DNA from: JACVRM01 sp036824245
GTDB taxonomy: Bacteria > Actinomycetota > Thermoleophilia > Gaiellales > Gaiellaceae
Direction of reading: 5' to 3'
Length of the DNA stretch: 64,000 nucleotides
Assembly: GCA_036824245.1 (NCBI GenBank)
Contig: DAITAO010000002.1
Span: 41,926-105,925, forward strand
How positions within the stretch are numbered: position 1 is the stretch's first letter; each line of letters opens with the position of its first letter. The position numbers and the translations under genes were made by a program. The notes under the pieces are model-generated. The model did no database searches and had not been told where the DNA came from. It worked only from the letters and a program-made list of their open reading frames with translations. Shown here in pieces: positions 42,915 to 51,071 of the stretch.

Positions 42915-43637
42915 GTGATCACGTCGTCCTCCAACCCGAGGCTGAAGCTCGTCCGGCGACTCGCATCGCGCCGCCAGCGGGAGCGTCTCGGCATGTTCGT
43001 CTGCGAGGGCGAGGATCTGGTGGCGGCTGCGCTCGATGCGGGCATCGAACCTGTCGAAGTGCTCGTCGACGCAGAGCGTCCCGCGCTGGCCGATCGGCTG
43101 CCGGCAGCCGAGGCTGTCGCACCCGCGCTGCTGCGCGACGTCTCGGCGCTGGGTCACCACGGGCGTGTGCTTGCCGTCTTTCGTCGCGCCGACCTGCCGC
43201 GGCTCACCGAGGAGCGGGTGGGGCTCGCGATCTGGCGTGTTGCTGATCCAGGCAACATTGGAACACTCCTTCGTGCCGCCGATGCGTTCGGGCCGGCCTT
43301 CGTGGCGCTCTCGCGGGGCTGCGCCGACCCAACCGGTTCCAAGGCGCTGCGTGCGTCAGCGGGCGCCGTCTTTCGCGTTCCCGTCGCCGGATTCGACGAG
43401 GCACCGCGGCCGTGGATCGCGCTTGCCACGCACGGCGGGCAGGCGATCCAGGAGTTCGAGATCGCAGGCCGGGCCACCTTCGTTCTCGGCGCCGAGCGCG
43501 AGGGGTTGCCACCCGACGTCGCGGAGCGCTGCGACGAGACCGTGACGATCCCTCAGTCGGGCGGTGCCGACTCGCTCAACGTCGCGATGGCGGGGACGAT
43601 CGCGCTGTGGGAACTCGCCCGCCGTGGCCGTCGCTAG
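42915..43637 (+). CDS. TrmH-family RNA 2'-O-methyltransferase
   Basis: 240 residues, GTG start two bases after a family A repeat. N-terminal substrate-binding part (SSSNPRLKLVRRLASRRQRE). SPOUT knot: IWRVADPGNIGTLLRAADAF (motif 1), FVLGAEREGLPPDV (motif 2) and SLNVAMAGTIALWELAR (motif 3). Probably modifies 23S rRNA or tRNA. In many actinobacteria such a gene follows rplT and precedes pheS. Confidence 0.87.
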   Translation: MITSSSNPRLKLVRRLASRRQRERLGMFVCEGEDLVAAALDAGIEPVEVLVDAERPALADRLPAAEAVAPALLRDVSALGHHGRVLAVFRRADLPRLTEERVGLAIWRVADPGNIGTLLRAADAFGPAFVALSRGCADPTGSKALRASAGAVFRVPVAGFDEAPRPWIALATHGGQAIQEFEIAGRATFVLGAEREGLPPDVAERCDETVTIPQSGGADSLNVAMAGTIALWELARRGRR

Positions 43638-43647
43638 AGTCTTTCGC

Positions 43648-44067
43648 ATGGCTCGTATCGCCAACGTCTGGGTCTCGCCCGCCAAGAACAGCGGCCGCAT
43701 GGACGCCTGCGACCGGGCGCTGGCGCTCGAGGGTCACGGCCTCGACGGTTGCGCGCACGCGCGTGCCGGCACCAAGCGGCAGGTTCTGTTCGCGTCGAAG
43801 GAGCACCTCGACTCCGTCGGCGTCGACGCCGGCCGCACCCGAGAGAACTTCACAGTCGAGGGGGCTGATGTCCACGAGTGGCCGATCGGCCAGCGGGTGC
43901 GGGCAGGCGGCGCGACGTTCGAGATCACGATGGTCTGCGACCCGTGCGAGCGCATGGACGCGATCCGACCCGGTCTCCAGCAGGAGCTGGTCGGGCGGCG
44001 CGGCATGCTGGCGCGCGTAATCGCGACAGGCGAAGTTTCGCAAGGCGACGAGATAGAGCTGCTGTAG
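43648..44067 (+). CDS. MOSC-domain protein
   Basis: 139 residues from ATG 43648. MOSC core: IANVWVSPAKNSGRMD, LEGHGLDGCAHARAGTKRQV, RENFTVEGADVHEWPIGQRV, and the conserved Cys region ITMVCDPCERMDAIRPGLQ, ending GEVSQGDEIELL. MOSC domains carry sulfur on a Cys for molybdenum-cofactor or related sulfuration. Stand-alone form; partner unknown. -10-like TAGAGT at 43635-43640 lies 7 nt before ATG. Confidence 0.8.
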   Translation: MARIANVWVSPAKNSGRMDACDRALALEGHGLDGCAHARAGTKRQVLFASKEHLDSVGVDAGRTRENFTVEGADVHEWPIGQRVRAGGATFEITMVCDPCERMDAIRPGLQQELVGRRGMLARVIATGEVSQGDEIELL

Positions 44068-44114
44068 GCGAAGGCGACCGGTCAGTCCTCTCCGGGGACT
44101 GGCGGTTCAGGCTC

Positions 44115-45980
44115 CTACCAGGCGCCGCCGCCACCTCCGCCGCCACCGCCGCCACCGCCGCCGGAGAAGCCCCCACTGCTGCCGCCCGAGCCGCTTCCCG
44201 GCGGCGCCAGCGCCTCCCCGAACCCGGAGCTGAGATCCGAGATGCCCAGCGCGCTCGGCCCCGAGCCGAGGTCGCCGCTCGCGCTGATCCAGTAGACGGA
44301 GCTCGCGTCGTGCAACTCCGCCGGCATGTGCAGCTGCGCACCCTGAAGCACGCGCTCCGCGATTCCGAAGGCGATCCCGTAGACCAGGTATCGCTCCCAG
44401 AGTTCAAGCGACGCCGGCGGAGCCTCGTCGAGTCTCGGGAAGTCCGTGAGGTAGCGCCGGAAAGCCGACCAGCGCTGTGCTTCGAGCGCCGCCTCGCGCG
44501 TGCGCCGGCGCCAGAGCGGCCGGCGCAGCGCTGCCCCGAGGAGCAGGACCGCGTTCGCAATGCCGCACGCACCGAGGGAAATGAGCACCACGTCGGACCA
44601 GCGAGGCGCCACAGGCCGCCAGCGGTGGATGCCCATCCACAGCAAGAGCGCCCCGAGGCCACCTAGCAGCACGATCCCGGCCACCAGCGGCCAGACGCCG
44701 TCTGCGTACCAGCGTCGCTCGTCGATCGTCTTGGACACGCTCTCCTTGAACCTCTCAAAGCGCTTGGCGTTCTCCGCGCGGGCGTCCTCGATGCGGTCGC
44801 GAAAACGCGACAACCGCTCGGCGCCCCCGTTCAGGACATCGTCGACAACCTCGGTGACGGGTGATTCGAAGGCCTGCACCTGCCCGTCTCCCGCGGTCAG
44901 CTCCAGGTCGGCGAGCTGCTCGGTGCGCAGCCCTGCCCACGATTTGCGCTCGGTCGTGACCGGCTCGGCGCGGTAGCGCCCGCGGCGGATCAGGTCGAAC
45001 AGCGTGGCTGTGAACTCATGCGCACCGACCTCCTTGCTCTGTCGCAGCAGCGGTGGAACCAGCGCCGGTGGGGTGTCCGAGGGCGGCTCCTGCTCGTACT
45101 CGCGGTCGTATCCCGAGGGCAGCTCCCTCCCGAATCGCCAGTAGGTGAAACCGACGAGCGCGAGCGCAGGCCCCAGCGCCATCGGAAAGAGAACGGCGAG
45201 CCAGCGGCCCGGATGCTCGAGCGCATCGTCGAGGCGCTCCTCGTCGCGCGCCGCGCGCCGCGCGTCCTCCTGCTCCTCGGCGACGATGTCCTGAAGGGCG
45301 GCGCCGCTCTCTACACGCGCGCCGCCGGTGGACGGGAGGAGCGCGCGCGGGAACACCACCCGCAACTCGACGAACTGCCCCGCGGGCACGTCCAGCGCGC
45401 GCAGCACGGCTCGGCGCGGTTCCAGGGCCACGTCGCCGCGCACCCAGTGGGGGTGGCCCCAGACCCGGTAGCCCGGCCCCGACGCAGTGCCCGGCAGCGT
45501 CATCGTCGCCGTGAGCCGGTCGAGGCCGACCTCCCACTCGTCGCCCCAGACCTTGAGGTTCACGTCCACGACGTCGTCGTGGGCGATCGTCAGGCCACGG
45601 AGGCGGTAGCCGACCGTGAAGGTGCGTTGCTCGGAACCGGCGACGTAGTGCCAGACGAGGCGGACGCCCTTGCCCGTGCGCGTCGTGCCGAACGTGTCTC
45701 GCGCGCCGGCGCTGCCGAGCTCTGCTGAGGCGCCCGGCCGGTAGCGACGTCCGCCCTCGGCCACGTAAATGCCGTCGACCGACTCGCCTTCGCGCAGAGG
45801 GATCTCGCGGTACGCGCCCGTGAACGTGCCGTCGAACGCGAATGTGATGTGCTCGGCGACGCGGAGAGATCCGTCGCGTTCGACGGTGACCTGGACATCG
45901 GCGGCGGGCAGGGTGAACGACTTCGCCGGGGCGGCCGGCGCAATCGCAAGGGCAACCGCGACCAGCGCGGCCGCGGTCAG
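44115..45980 (-). CDS. DUF2207 membrane protein (likely CTG start)
   Basis: About 621 residues. The first standard start (GTG 45764) cuts off a signal peptide (TAAALVAVALAIAPAAPAKS) and the first DUF2207 strands (VQVTVERDGSLRVAEHITFA). Reading back, the only plausible start is CTG 45980-45978, in a CTGA overlap with the LemA stop. Extracellular DUF2207 domain, membrane helices (WLAVLFPMALGPALALVGFT, VWPLVAGIVLLGGLGALLLW, SDVVLISLGACGIANAVLLL), and a Gly-rich end of about 25 residues. DUF2207 proteins often sit beside LemA. Function unknown; possibly envelope stress or remodelling. Confidence 0.75.
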   Translation of the reverse strand: MTAAALVAVALAIAPAAPAKSFTLPAADVQVTVERDGSLRVAEHITFAFDGTFTGAYREIPLREGESVDGIYVAEGGRRYRPGASAELGSAGARDTFGTTRTGKGVRLVWHYVAGSEQRTFTVGYRLRGLTIAHDDVVDVNLKVWGDEWEVGLDRLTATMTLPGTASGPGYRVWGHPHWVRGDVALEPRRAVLRALDVPAGQFVELRVVFPRALLPSTGGARVESGAALQDIVAEEQEDARRAARDEERLDDALEHPGRWLAVLFPMALGPALALVGFTYWRFGRELPSGYDREYEQEPPSDTPPALVPPLLRQSKEVGAHEFTATLFDLIRRGRYRAEPVTTERKSWAGLRTEQLADLELTAGDGQVQAFESPVTEVVDDVLNGGAERLSRFRDRIEDARAENAKRFERFKESVSKTIDERRWYADGVWPLVAGIVLLGGLGALLLWMGIHRWRPVAPRWSDVVLISLGACGIANAVLLLGAALRRPLWRRRTREAALEAQRWSAFRRYLTDFPRLDEAPPASLELWERYLVYGIAFGIAERVLQGAQLHMPAELHDASSVYWISASGDLGSGPSALGISDLSSGFGEALAPPGSGSGGSSGGFSGGGGGGGGGGGGGAW

Positions 45981-46531
45981 AAGGTGACGCGCGGGGCCTC
46001 CCGGGCGACCGGCTCTTCGATCTCGAAGTACGGCTTCGGCTGGAACCCGAAGACCGACGCGATCATGTTCGTGGGCACCGACTCGATCGCGGTGTCGTAC
46101 GTCAGCACCGTGTCGTTGTAGACCTGGCGCGAGACCGCGATCTTGGTCTCGGTCTCCTCCAGCTGGGCCTGGAGCTGCTGGAAGTTCTCGGTGGCGCGCA
46201 GCTCCGGGTAGGCCTCGGCAACGGCGAAGAGACGGCCGATTGCCGCGGTGAGCACGTTCTCGGCCTCCGCCTGCTGCTCGACGGTCTGCGCCTGCTGCGC
46301 GGCCGTACGCGCCCGCGTCACCTCCTCGAAGGTGGCGCGCTCGTGTGACGCGTAGCCCTTCACGGTCTCGACGAGGTTGGGGATCAGGTCGTAGCGGCGC
46401 CGGAGCTGCACATCCACCTGAGCCCAGGCGTTCTCGACGCGGTTGCGCAGCCGCACAAGCCGGTTGTAGAGCGCGATCACGATCAGCGCCAGCAGGACGA
46501 GGATCACGACCGAGACGATGGCGATGGTCAC
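45977..46531 (-). CDS. LemA family protein
   Basis: 184 residues, GTG start. One N-terminal membrane helix (IAIVSVVILVLLALIVIALY), then the LemA four-helix bundle: YNRLVRLRNRVENAWAQVDV, QLRRRYDLIPNLVETVKGYA and RLFAVAEAYPELRATENFQQ. Short external N-terminus, cytoplasmic bundle. A -10 TAGGGT at 46538-46543 (minus strand) lies 6 nt before GTG, with TTGCGG 18 nt further upstream. First gene of a LemA-DUF2207 operon. Confidence 0.9.
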   Translation of the reverse strand: MTIAIVSVVILVLLALIVIALYNRLVRLRNRVENAWAQVDVQLRRRYDLIPNLVETVKGYASHERATFEEVTRARTAAQQAQTVEQQAEAENVLTAAIGRLFAVAEAYPELRATENFQQLQAQLEETETKIAVSRQVYNDTVLTYDTAIESVPTNMIASVFGFQPKPYFEIEEPVAREAPRVTF

Positions 46532-46648
46532 CGGGCGACCCTAAAGCTCACACGCGCTTTCCCGCAAGACCAGATGCCCGGCTCAAGCTTGGCACGTACG
46601 GAGGGCGACCAGCGGAAGCCTGCCGTCGACACAGGAGAGTCTGCAGTG

Positions 46649-47353
46649 TCACGGCCTGCGCGCCACCCAGACAGAGTCCTCGCCGCCGCGGTGCGGGGTC
46701 CGGTCAAACCAGCCGTAGTGGGCCACGACCTCGAAGCCTGCCTCTTCGAGGAGGCGCCGCCACTCGTCGGTCGAGACCCAGGCGAGCTCCATCGCCGTCT
46801 CGGAGTTGTCGCCCCGCACGCGCAGCGTGAACGTTCGCGCCACCGCGTCCCAGTCGGCGCGCTCGAAGATGCCCGGCTCGCGCTCGAGCCAGCGCCCATC
46901 GGTCTCGGCGATGTCCTCGGCATCGGGCGCGAACACGTCGAAGACGAGTCGGCCTCCGGATGCGAGCAGCCGGAAGGCGGCGGCAAGTGCCTCGCGCCGG
47001 TCGTCCTCGGTGTACAAGTGCAGGTAGGAGCGAAAAGGGCAGAGAACGAGCCGCACACGCTCTTCAACCGGTGGGCGGCGCAGGTCCCCCAGGCGCAGGT
47101 CGAGCAGTTCCAAGACTCCTTCGGCGCGGGCCCGCCGGCGGCAGACGGCGAGCATCTCCGGTGAGCTGTCCACGCCGATCACTCCGATGCCCCGCCGCGC
47201 GACCGGAATTGCGACGCGCCCCGTGCCGACGCCGAGCTCGACGACCGGCCCCCCTGCCGCGCCCGCTTGGCGCACGTAGAAGGGAACGTCCTCGGTGACG
47301 CTGCGGCTCCAGGCGTCGTAGAGGCCGGCAATCGGGTCGTAGACGTTGGCCAT
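46649..47353 (-). CDS. Class I SAM-dependent methyltransferase
   Basis: 234 residues. Motif I VVELGVGTGRVAIPVARRG, motif II IGVDSSPEMLAVCRRRA, then LGDLRRPP, LVLCPFRSYLHLYTEDDRRE (post-I) and LLASGGRLVFDVFAPD (motif III). Small-molecule methyltransferase type. Divergent from the pheS leader. Substrate unknown. Confidence 0.82.
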   Translation of the reverse strand: MANVYDPIAGLYDAWSRSVTEDVPFYVRQAGAAGGPVVELGVGTGRVAIPVARRGIGVIGVDSSPEMLAVCRRRARAEGVLELLDLRLGDLRRPPVEERVRLVLCPFRSYLHLYTEDDRREALAAAFRLLASGGRLVFDVFAPDAEDIAETDGRWLEREPGIFERADWDAVARTFTLRVRGDNSETAMELAWVSTDEWRRLLEEAGFEVVAHYGWFDRTPHRGGEDSVWVARRP

Positions 47354-47360
47354 GCGGTGA

Positions 47361-47390
47361 TTGTCGCGCCATGCGTGGGGCCGCTACCCT
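47361..47390 (+). promoter_or_regulatory. Candidate promoter of the pheS-pheT operon
   Basis: -35 TTGTCG (47361-47366), 18-nt spacer, -10 TACCCT (47385-47390). Predicted transcription start at or next to GTG 47398, the first codon of the leader peptide. Confidence 0.55.
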
Positions 47391-47397
47391 TGCGACC

Positions 47398-47463
47398 GTG
47401 GTGAGCACCGGCACAGTGTTCCTGTTTAGCCGGCCCCGGCTCGAGTCCGGGGACCGGCGCTGA
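47398..47463 (+). CDS. Leader peptide upstream of pheS (Phe-containing, 21 aa)
   Basis: GTG 47398 (or GTG 47401) to TGA 47461-47463. The peptide reads MVSTGTVFLFSRPR and ends SGDRR, with two Phe codons separated by one Leu codon (47419-47427). They lie directly before a GC-rich stem. Position, length and Phe codons match leader peptides of pheST operons such as E. coli pheM. No ribosome site, so leaderless translation is likely. Inferred from sequence only. Confidence 0.6.
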   Translation: MVSTGTVFLFSRPRLESGDRR

Positions 47464-47512
47464 CCTCAGCACGCAGCCGCTGATCCTCCGACTCGGGCCG
47501 GGGCCTGGCCCG
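47429..47512 (+). promoter_or_regulatory. Attenuator-like RNA of the pheS-pheT operon
   Basis: State 1: hairpin 47429-47458 (GCCGG + CCCCGG, 7-nt loop, CCGGGG + CCGGC, one bulged A) together with hairpin 47494-47512 (CGGGCC, 7-nt loop, GGCCCG). State 2: 47434-47447 (CCCCGGCTCGAGTC) pairs with 47490-47503 (GACTCGGGCCGGGG), 14 pairs including one G-U, which rules out both state 1 stems. The Phe codons end just before the first stem. This is the logic of ribosome-mediated attenuation. Confidence 0.6.
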
Positions 47513-47537
47513 GTGTGCTCCCACGAGAGACGGAGGA

Positions 47538-48569
47538 ATGTTGCAGTCAGACGAGTCGAATAGAGTCGGCGGCGTGGACGTCGAGGCGCTCGAACGCGAG
47601 GCGGCCGGCGCCATCGCCGCGGCGGCGGCGCCCGATGACCTCGAGGAAGCGCGCGTCCGCTATCTGGGGCGTAAGAGCGCGCTGAAGCTGGCCTTGCGCG
47701 AGGTGCGCGACCGCGAGTCCGGGATGGCGCTCAACGCGCTGCGCGAGCGCCTCGAAGCGGCGCTCGACGCCCGTCGGAGCGAGCTCGAGCGCGCCGAGCT
47801 CGAAGCGGCCCTCGCCGAGGAAGCCGTCGACGTGACGCTGCCCGGCGAGCGCCTTCCGCGGGGCCACCTGCACCCGATCACCCACATCCGGCGCATGGTC
47901 GAAGACGCGTTCGTGGGGCTCGGCTACCACGTCCGCTACGACCGTGAGGTCGAGACGCCGGAGTTCAACTTCGACAAGCTGGCCTTTCCCCCGTGGCACC
48001 CGACACGATCACCGCGGGAGACCTTCTTCTTCGAGGGCGACCGGCTGTTGCGCACCGAAACCTCCCCGTCGCAGATCTTCGAGCTCGAGGAGCGTGAGCC
48101 GCCCATTTACATGGTTTCGATCGGCCGCGTCTACCGCCGCGACGCGATCTCGCCCACGCGCTATCCGATCTTCCACCAGTTCGAGGGCCTGGCGGTCGAC
48201 CGCGGCATCACGCTCGCGGACCTGAAAGGCACGCTGCTCCACGTCATGCACGCGCTGTACGGCGAGGACCGCCAGGTGCGCTTCCGGACGCACTACTTCC
48301 CGTTCACGGAGCCTTCCATCGAGCCGGACGTGTCGTGCGGCATCTGCGGCATGCGCGGCTGTCCGACCTGCAAGTTCACCGGCTGGCTCGAGATGGGCGG
48401 CGCCGGCATGGTCGATCCCGAGGTCTTCGAGAACGTCGGCGTCGACCCGGAGGAGTGGAGCGGTTTCGCGTTCGGCTGCGGGCTGGAGCGCTGTGCGCAG
48501 CTCCGCTACGGAATCGCGCATATCCGGCCGCTCTGGGAGGGCGACCTGCGCGTCGTGAGGCAGTTTTAA
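47538..48569 (+). CDS. pheS: Phenylalanyl-tRNA synthetase alpha subunit
   Basis: 343 residues. N-terminal coiled coil with VRYLGRKSALKLALREVRD, class II core: HPITHIRRMVEDAFVGLGY, LLRTETSPSQIFELEEREPP, FHQFEGLAVDRGITLADLKG, and motif 3 GFAFGCGLERCAQLRYGI. Pairs with PheT as alpha2-beta2. GGAGG at 47532-47536 is only 1 nt before ATG 47538, so TTG 47541 or a later codon could be used. The two subunits are separated by a 166-nt structured region. Confidence 0.95.
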   Translation: MLQSDESNRVGGVDVEALEREAAGAIAAAAAPDDLEEARVRYLGRKSALKLALREVRDRESGMALNALRERLEAALDARRSELERAELEAALAEEAVDVTLPGERLPRGHLHPITHIRRMVEDAFVGLGYHVRYDREVETPEFNFDKLAFPPWHPTRSPRETFFFEGDRLLRTETSPSQIFELEEREPPIYMVSIGRVYRRDAISPTRYPIFHQFEGLAVDRGITLADLKGTLLHVMHALYGEDRQVRFRTHYFPFTEPSIEPDVSCGICGMRGCPTCKFTGWLEMGGAGMVDPEVFENVGVDPEEWSGFAFGCGLERCAQLRYGIAHIRPLWEGDLRVVRQF

Positions 48570-48735
48570 TGGCGGCCCCTCCAAGCCGATCGCCGCACCT
48601 CCGCCGGCTGCAAAGTCGCGCGATGCGTCGTCCTCAGTCGCGCCCGTATCCTCCGGATACGAGCGCTCCCTGCGTCCTATCCTCGCGGCCTTTTCGCGCG
48701 GCGGAGGCACGCCGCTCGACTCGGAGTAGCCTCTG
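48569..48735 (+). other. Structured element between pheS and pheT, with a bridging 55-codon frame
   Basis: An ATG at 48569 overlaps the pheS TAA (TAATG) and the frame ends in a TGA that overlaps the pheT ATG (TGATG), encoding a basic 55-residue peptide (MAAPPSRSPHLRRLQ to RRSTRSSL). The DNA also has CGTATCC-TCC-GGATACG and outer arms CCTCCGCC and GGCGGAGG, so it could equally be an inserted palindromic element kept in frame. Confidence 0.4.
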
Positions 48736-51027
48736 ATGAGGGTCCCGCTCTCCTGGCTGCGCGAGTACGTTCCCGTTGAGGCGCCGCTGCCCGAGCTGAC
48801 GGAGCGGCTCAGCGTCTCGAGTGCCGAGGTGAAGGCGGTCGAGCACGTCGGCGTACCCGATGAGAACGGCAACCTGGGCCTCTTCCGTGTGGGCCGGGTC
48901 GTCGAGGCGGGCAAGCATCCGCACGCCGACCGCCTGCAGCTCTGCCGCGTCGACGTGGGCGAGGGCGAGCTACGCCAGATTGTCTGCGGTGCCTGGAACT
49001 TCGGGCCGGGCGCGACGGTCGCGGTGGCGCTGCCGGGCGCTGTGTTGCCGGGCGGCCAAAAGCTCGAGCGGGCAGAGCTGCGCGGCACGGTCTCCGACGG
49101 GATGATCCTCTCCGAGCGCGAGCTCGAGCTCGGCACGGACCACACCGGCATCCTCGTCCTGGACGACGGCGAGCCGGGCGCTCTGCTGGCCGACGTCCTG
49201 CCGCTCGCCGAAACGGTTCTCGAGTTCGAGACGACCGGAAACCGCCCCGACCTGCTGTCCATCTACGGGATCGCGCGCGAGGTGGCCGCGCTCTACGACC
49301 TCGAGCTCGCGCCGTTTCCCGGTCGCGATCCGGCGCCCGCCGGCGACGAGCCGGTCGAGGTCACGATCGAGGACTACGAAGGCTGCCCGCGTTACATCGG
49401 CCGCCTGTTCCGCGACGTGGCGGTCGGGCCGTCGCCGCCGTGGCTCCGCGCGCGGCTGAACGCCGTCGGCATGCGCCCCATCTCGAACGTCGTCGACGTC
49501 ACCAACTACGTCATGCATGCGCTCGGCAACCCTCTGCACGCGTTCGACTTCGCCAAGCTGGCCGGCGGTCGCATCGTCGTGCGGCGGGCCCGGCCCGGCG
49601 AGCGGCTGCGTACTCTGGACGGCGTCGAGCGCGTATTTGGCGAGCGGGATCTGATGATCGCCGATGCCGAGCGCGCCGTCGCGATCGCCGGGATCATGGG
49701 CGGCGAGGAGACCGAGGTCACCGAGCGCACGACGGACGTGCTGCTCGAGGCGGCCAACTTCGAGCCCGTCGGGCTCTACAGAACTTCCGAACGCATCAAG
49801 CTCCGCACGGAGGGCTCGAACCGCTGGGAGAAGGGCGTCGACCCGTACCTCGCCGAGCCCGCCGCGAGGCTCGCGACCGAGCTGATCGTCGCGCTCGCCG
49901 GAGCGCAGTGGGTCGGGCACGTCGATGCGCAACGAGGATTACCGGCGCCGCCCACGGTACGGCTGCGCCCGGGTCGCGCGTCCGAGGTGATCGGTCTGGA
50001 GATCAGTGTGGACGAGCAGCGGCGCCTGCTGACCCGGCTCGGCTTCGAGCCGGCCGGAGAGGACACCTACACCGTGCCCACGTGGCGGGCGCGGGATGTG
50101 ACCCGCGAGATCGACATCGTCGAGGAGATCGCGCGCTTCCACCTGGACGAGGTGCCGTTCACGCTGCCGCTTCGCCGTGCCATGTTCGGCCGCCTCACAC
50201 GCAGTCAGCGCCTCCAGAGAGTCGTCGAAGACGCGCTCGTGGGGATGGGCCTTACCGAGGTGTACACGCCGTCCCTCGTCTCGGCGGAAACGGAGCCCGA
50301 GGGACTGCGACTGACAGAGCCGCTGAGCGAGGAGCTCGCCGTGCTCCGCCGTACACTGCTGCCCGGGCTGCTCGCCGCCGTGCGCCACAACATCGACACG
50401 GGAAGCGAGGACATCGGCATCTGGGAGATCGCCCGCACGTACGAGCCCGCGAACGGTGACCTGCCGAACGAGGGTCAGCACGTCGGCGGCATCGTGGAAG
50501 GCGGCTTCTCCCGCGCGAAGGGCGTTGTCGAGGGGCTGTACGCGGTGCTCAAGGCCGAGCCGGTCTTCGAGCGAGCGCAGGAGCCCTTCCTGCACCCCGG
50601 CAAGGCGGCGCGGACCGCAGCCGGCTGGGTGGGCGAGCTGCACCCGACGCTCCTCGACGGTCGCTGGGGCGCCTTCGAGCTCGACCTCGACACCCTGTTC
50701 GAGGCGGCCGTCGATGCACCGCAGTACGAGGACGTGATCAGCTTCCCCGCCGTCAAGCAGGATCTGGCGTTCGTGGTCGACGAGGAGGTGTCGGCCGCCG
50801 AGCTCGTCGCGGCCGCCCGGGAGGCGGCCGGTGCTGAGCTTCGGATGATGCGTCCGTTTGACGTCTACCACGGGCCGCAGGTGGGGGAGGGGCGCAAATC
50901 GATCGCGTTCTCCGTCTCCTTTCAGTCGCCCGAGCGAACGCTCTCCGACGACGACGCCGCTGCGCTCCGGGAGCGCATCGTCGACGCGCTCGCCGAGCGC
51001 TTCGGCGCCGAGCTCCGCTCCGGGTGA
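48736..51027 (+). CDS. pheT: Phenylalanyl-tRNA synthetase beta subunit
   Basis: 763 residues. N-terminal MRVPLSWLREYVP, tRNA-binding OB fold (VGRVVEAGKHPHADRLQLCR, VCGAWNFGPGATVAVALPGA, SDGMILSERELELG), B3/B4 editing region with FETTGNRPDLLSIYGIAREV and VVDVTNYVMHALGNPLHAFD, B5 domain, and C-terminal anticodon-binding domain (FPAVKQDLAFVVDEEVSA). Complete. Confidence 0.95.
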   Translation: MRVPLSWLREYVPVEAPLPELTERLSVSSAEVKAVEHVGVPDENGNLGLFRVGRVVEAGKHPHADRLQLCRVDVGEGELRQIVCGAWNFGPGATVAVALPGAVLPGGQKLERAELRGTVSDGMILSERELELGTDHTGILVLDDGEPGALLADVLPLAETVLEFETTGNRPDLLSIYGIAREVAALYDLELAPFPGRDPAPAGDEPVEVTIEDYEGCPRYIGRLFRDVAVGPSPPWLRARLNAVGMRPISNVVDVTNYVMHALGNPLHAFDFAKLAGGRIVVRRARPGERLRTLDGVERVFGERDLMIADAERAVAIAGIMGGEETEVTERTTDVLLEAANFEPVGLYRTSERIKLRTEGSNRWEKGVDPYLAEPAARLATELIVALAGAQWVGHVDAQRGLPAPPTVRLRPGRASEVIGLEISVDEQRRLLTRLGFEPAGEDTYTVPTWRARDVTREIDIVEEIARFHLDEVPFTLPLRRAMFGRLTRSQRLQRVVEDALVGMGLTEVYTPSLVSAETEPEGLRLTEPLSEELAVLRRTLLPGLLAAVRHNIDTGSEDIGIWEIARTYEPANGDLPNEGQHVGGIVEGGFSRAKGVVEGLYAVLKAEPVFERAQEPFLHPGKAARTAAGWVGELHPTLLDGRWGAFELDLDTLFEAAVDAPQYEDVISFPAVKQDLAFVVDEEVSAAELVAAAREAAGAELRMMRPFDVYHGPQVGEGRKSIAFSVSFQSPERTLSDDDAAALRERIVDALAERFGAELRSG

Positions 51028-51071
51028 GCACAATCCGAAGCCGGCCCGGCCGCGTACTCTCGGTTGCTTCG

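Noticed and set aside
47429..47458. A stem with a 7-nt CTCGAGT loop resembling a tRNA T-arm
   Set aside because: No acceptor, D-arm or anticodon arm can be formed around it; it fits the pheS leader structure better.
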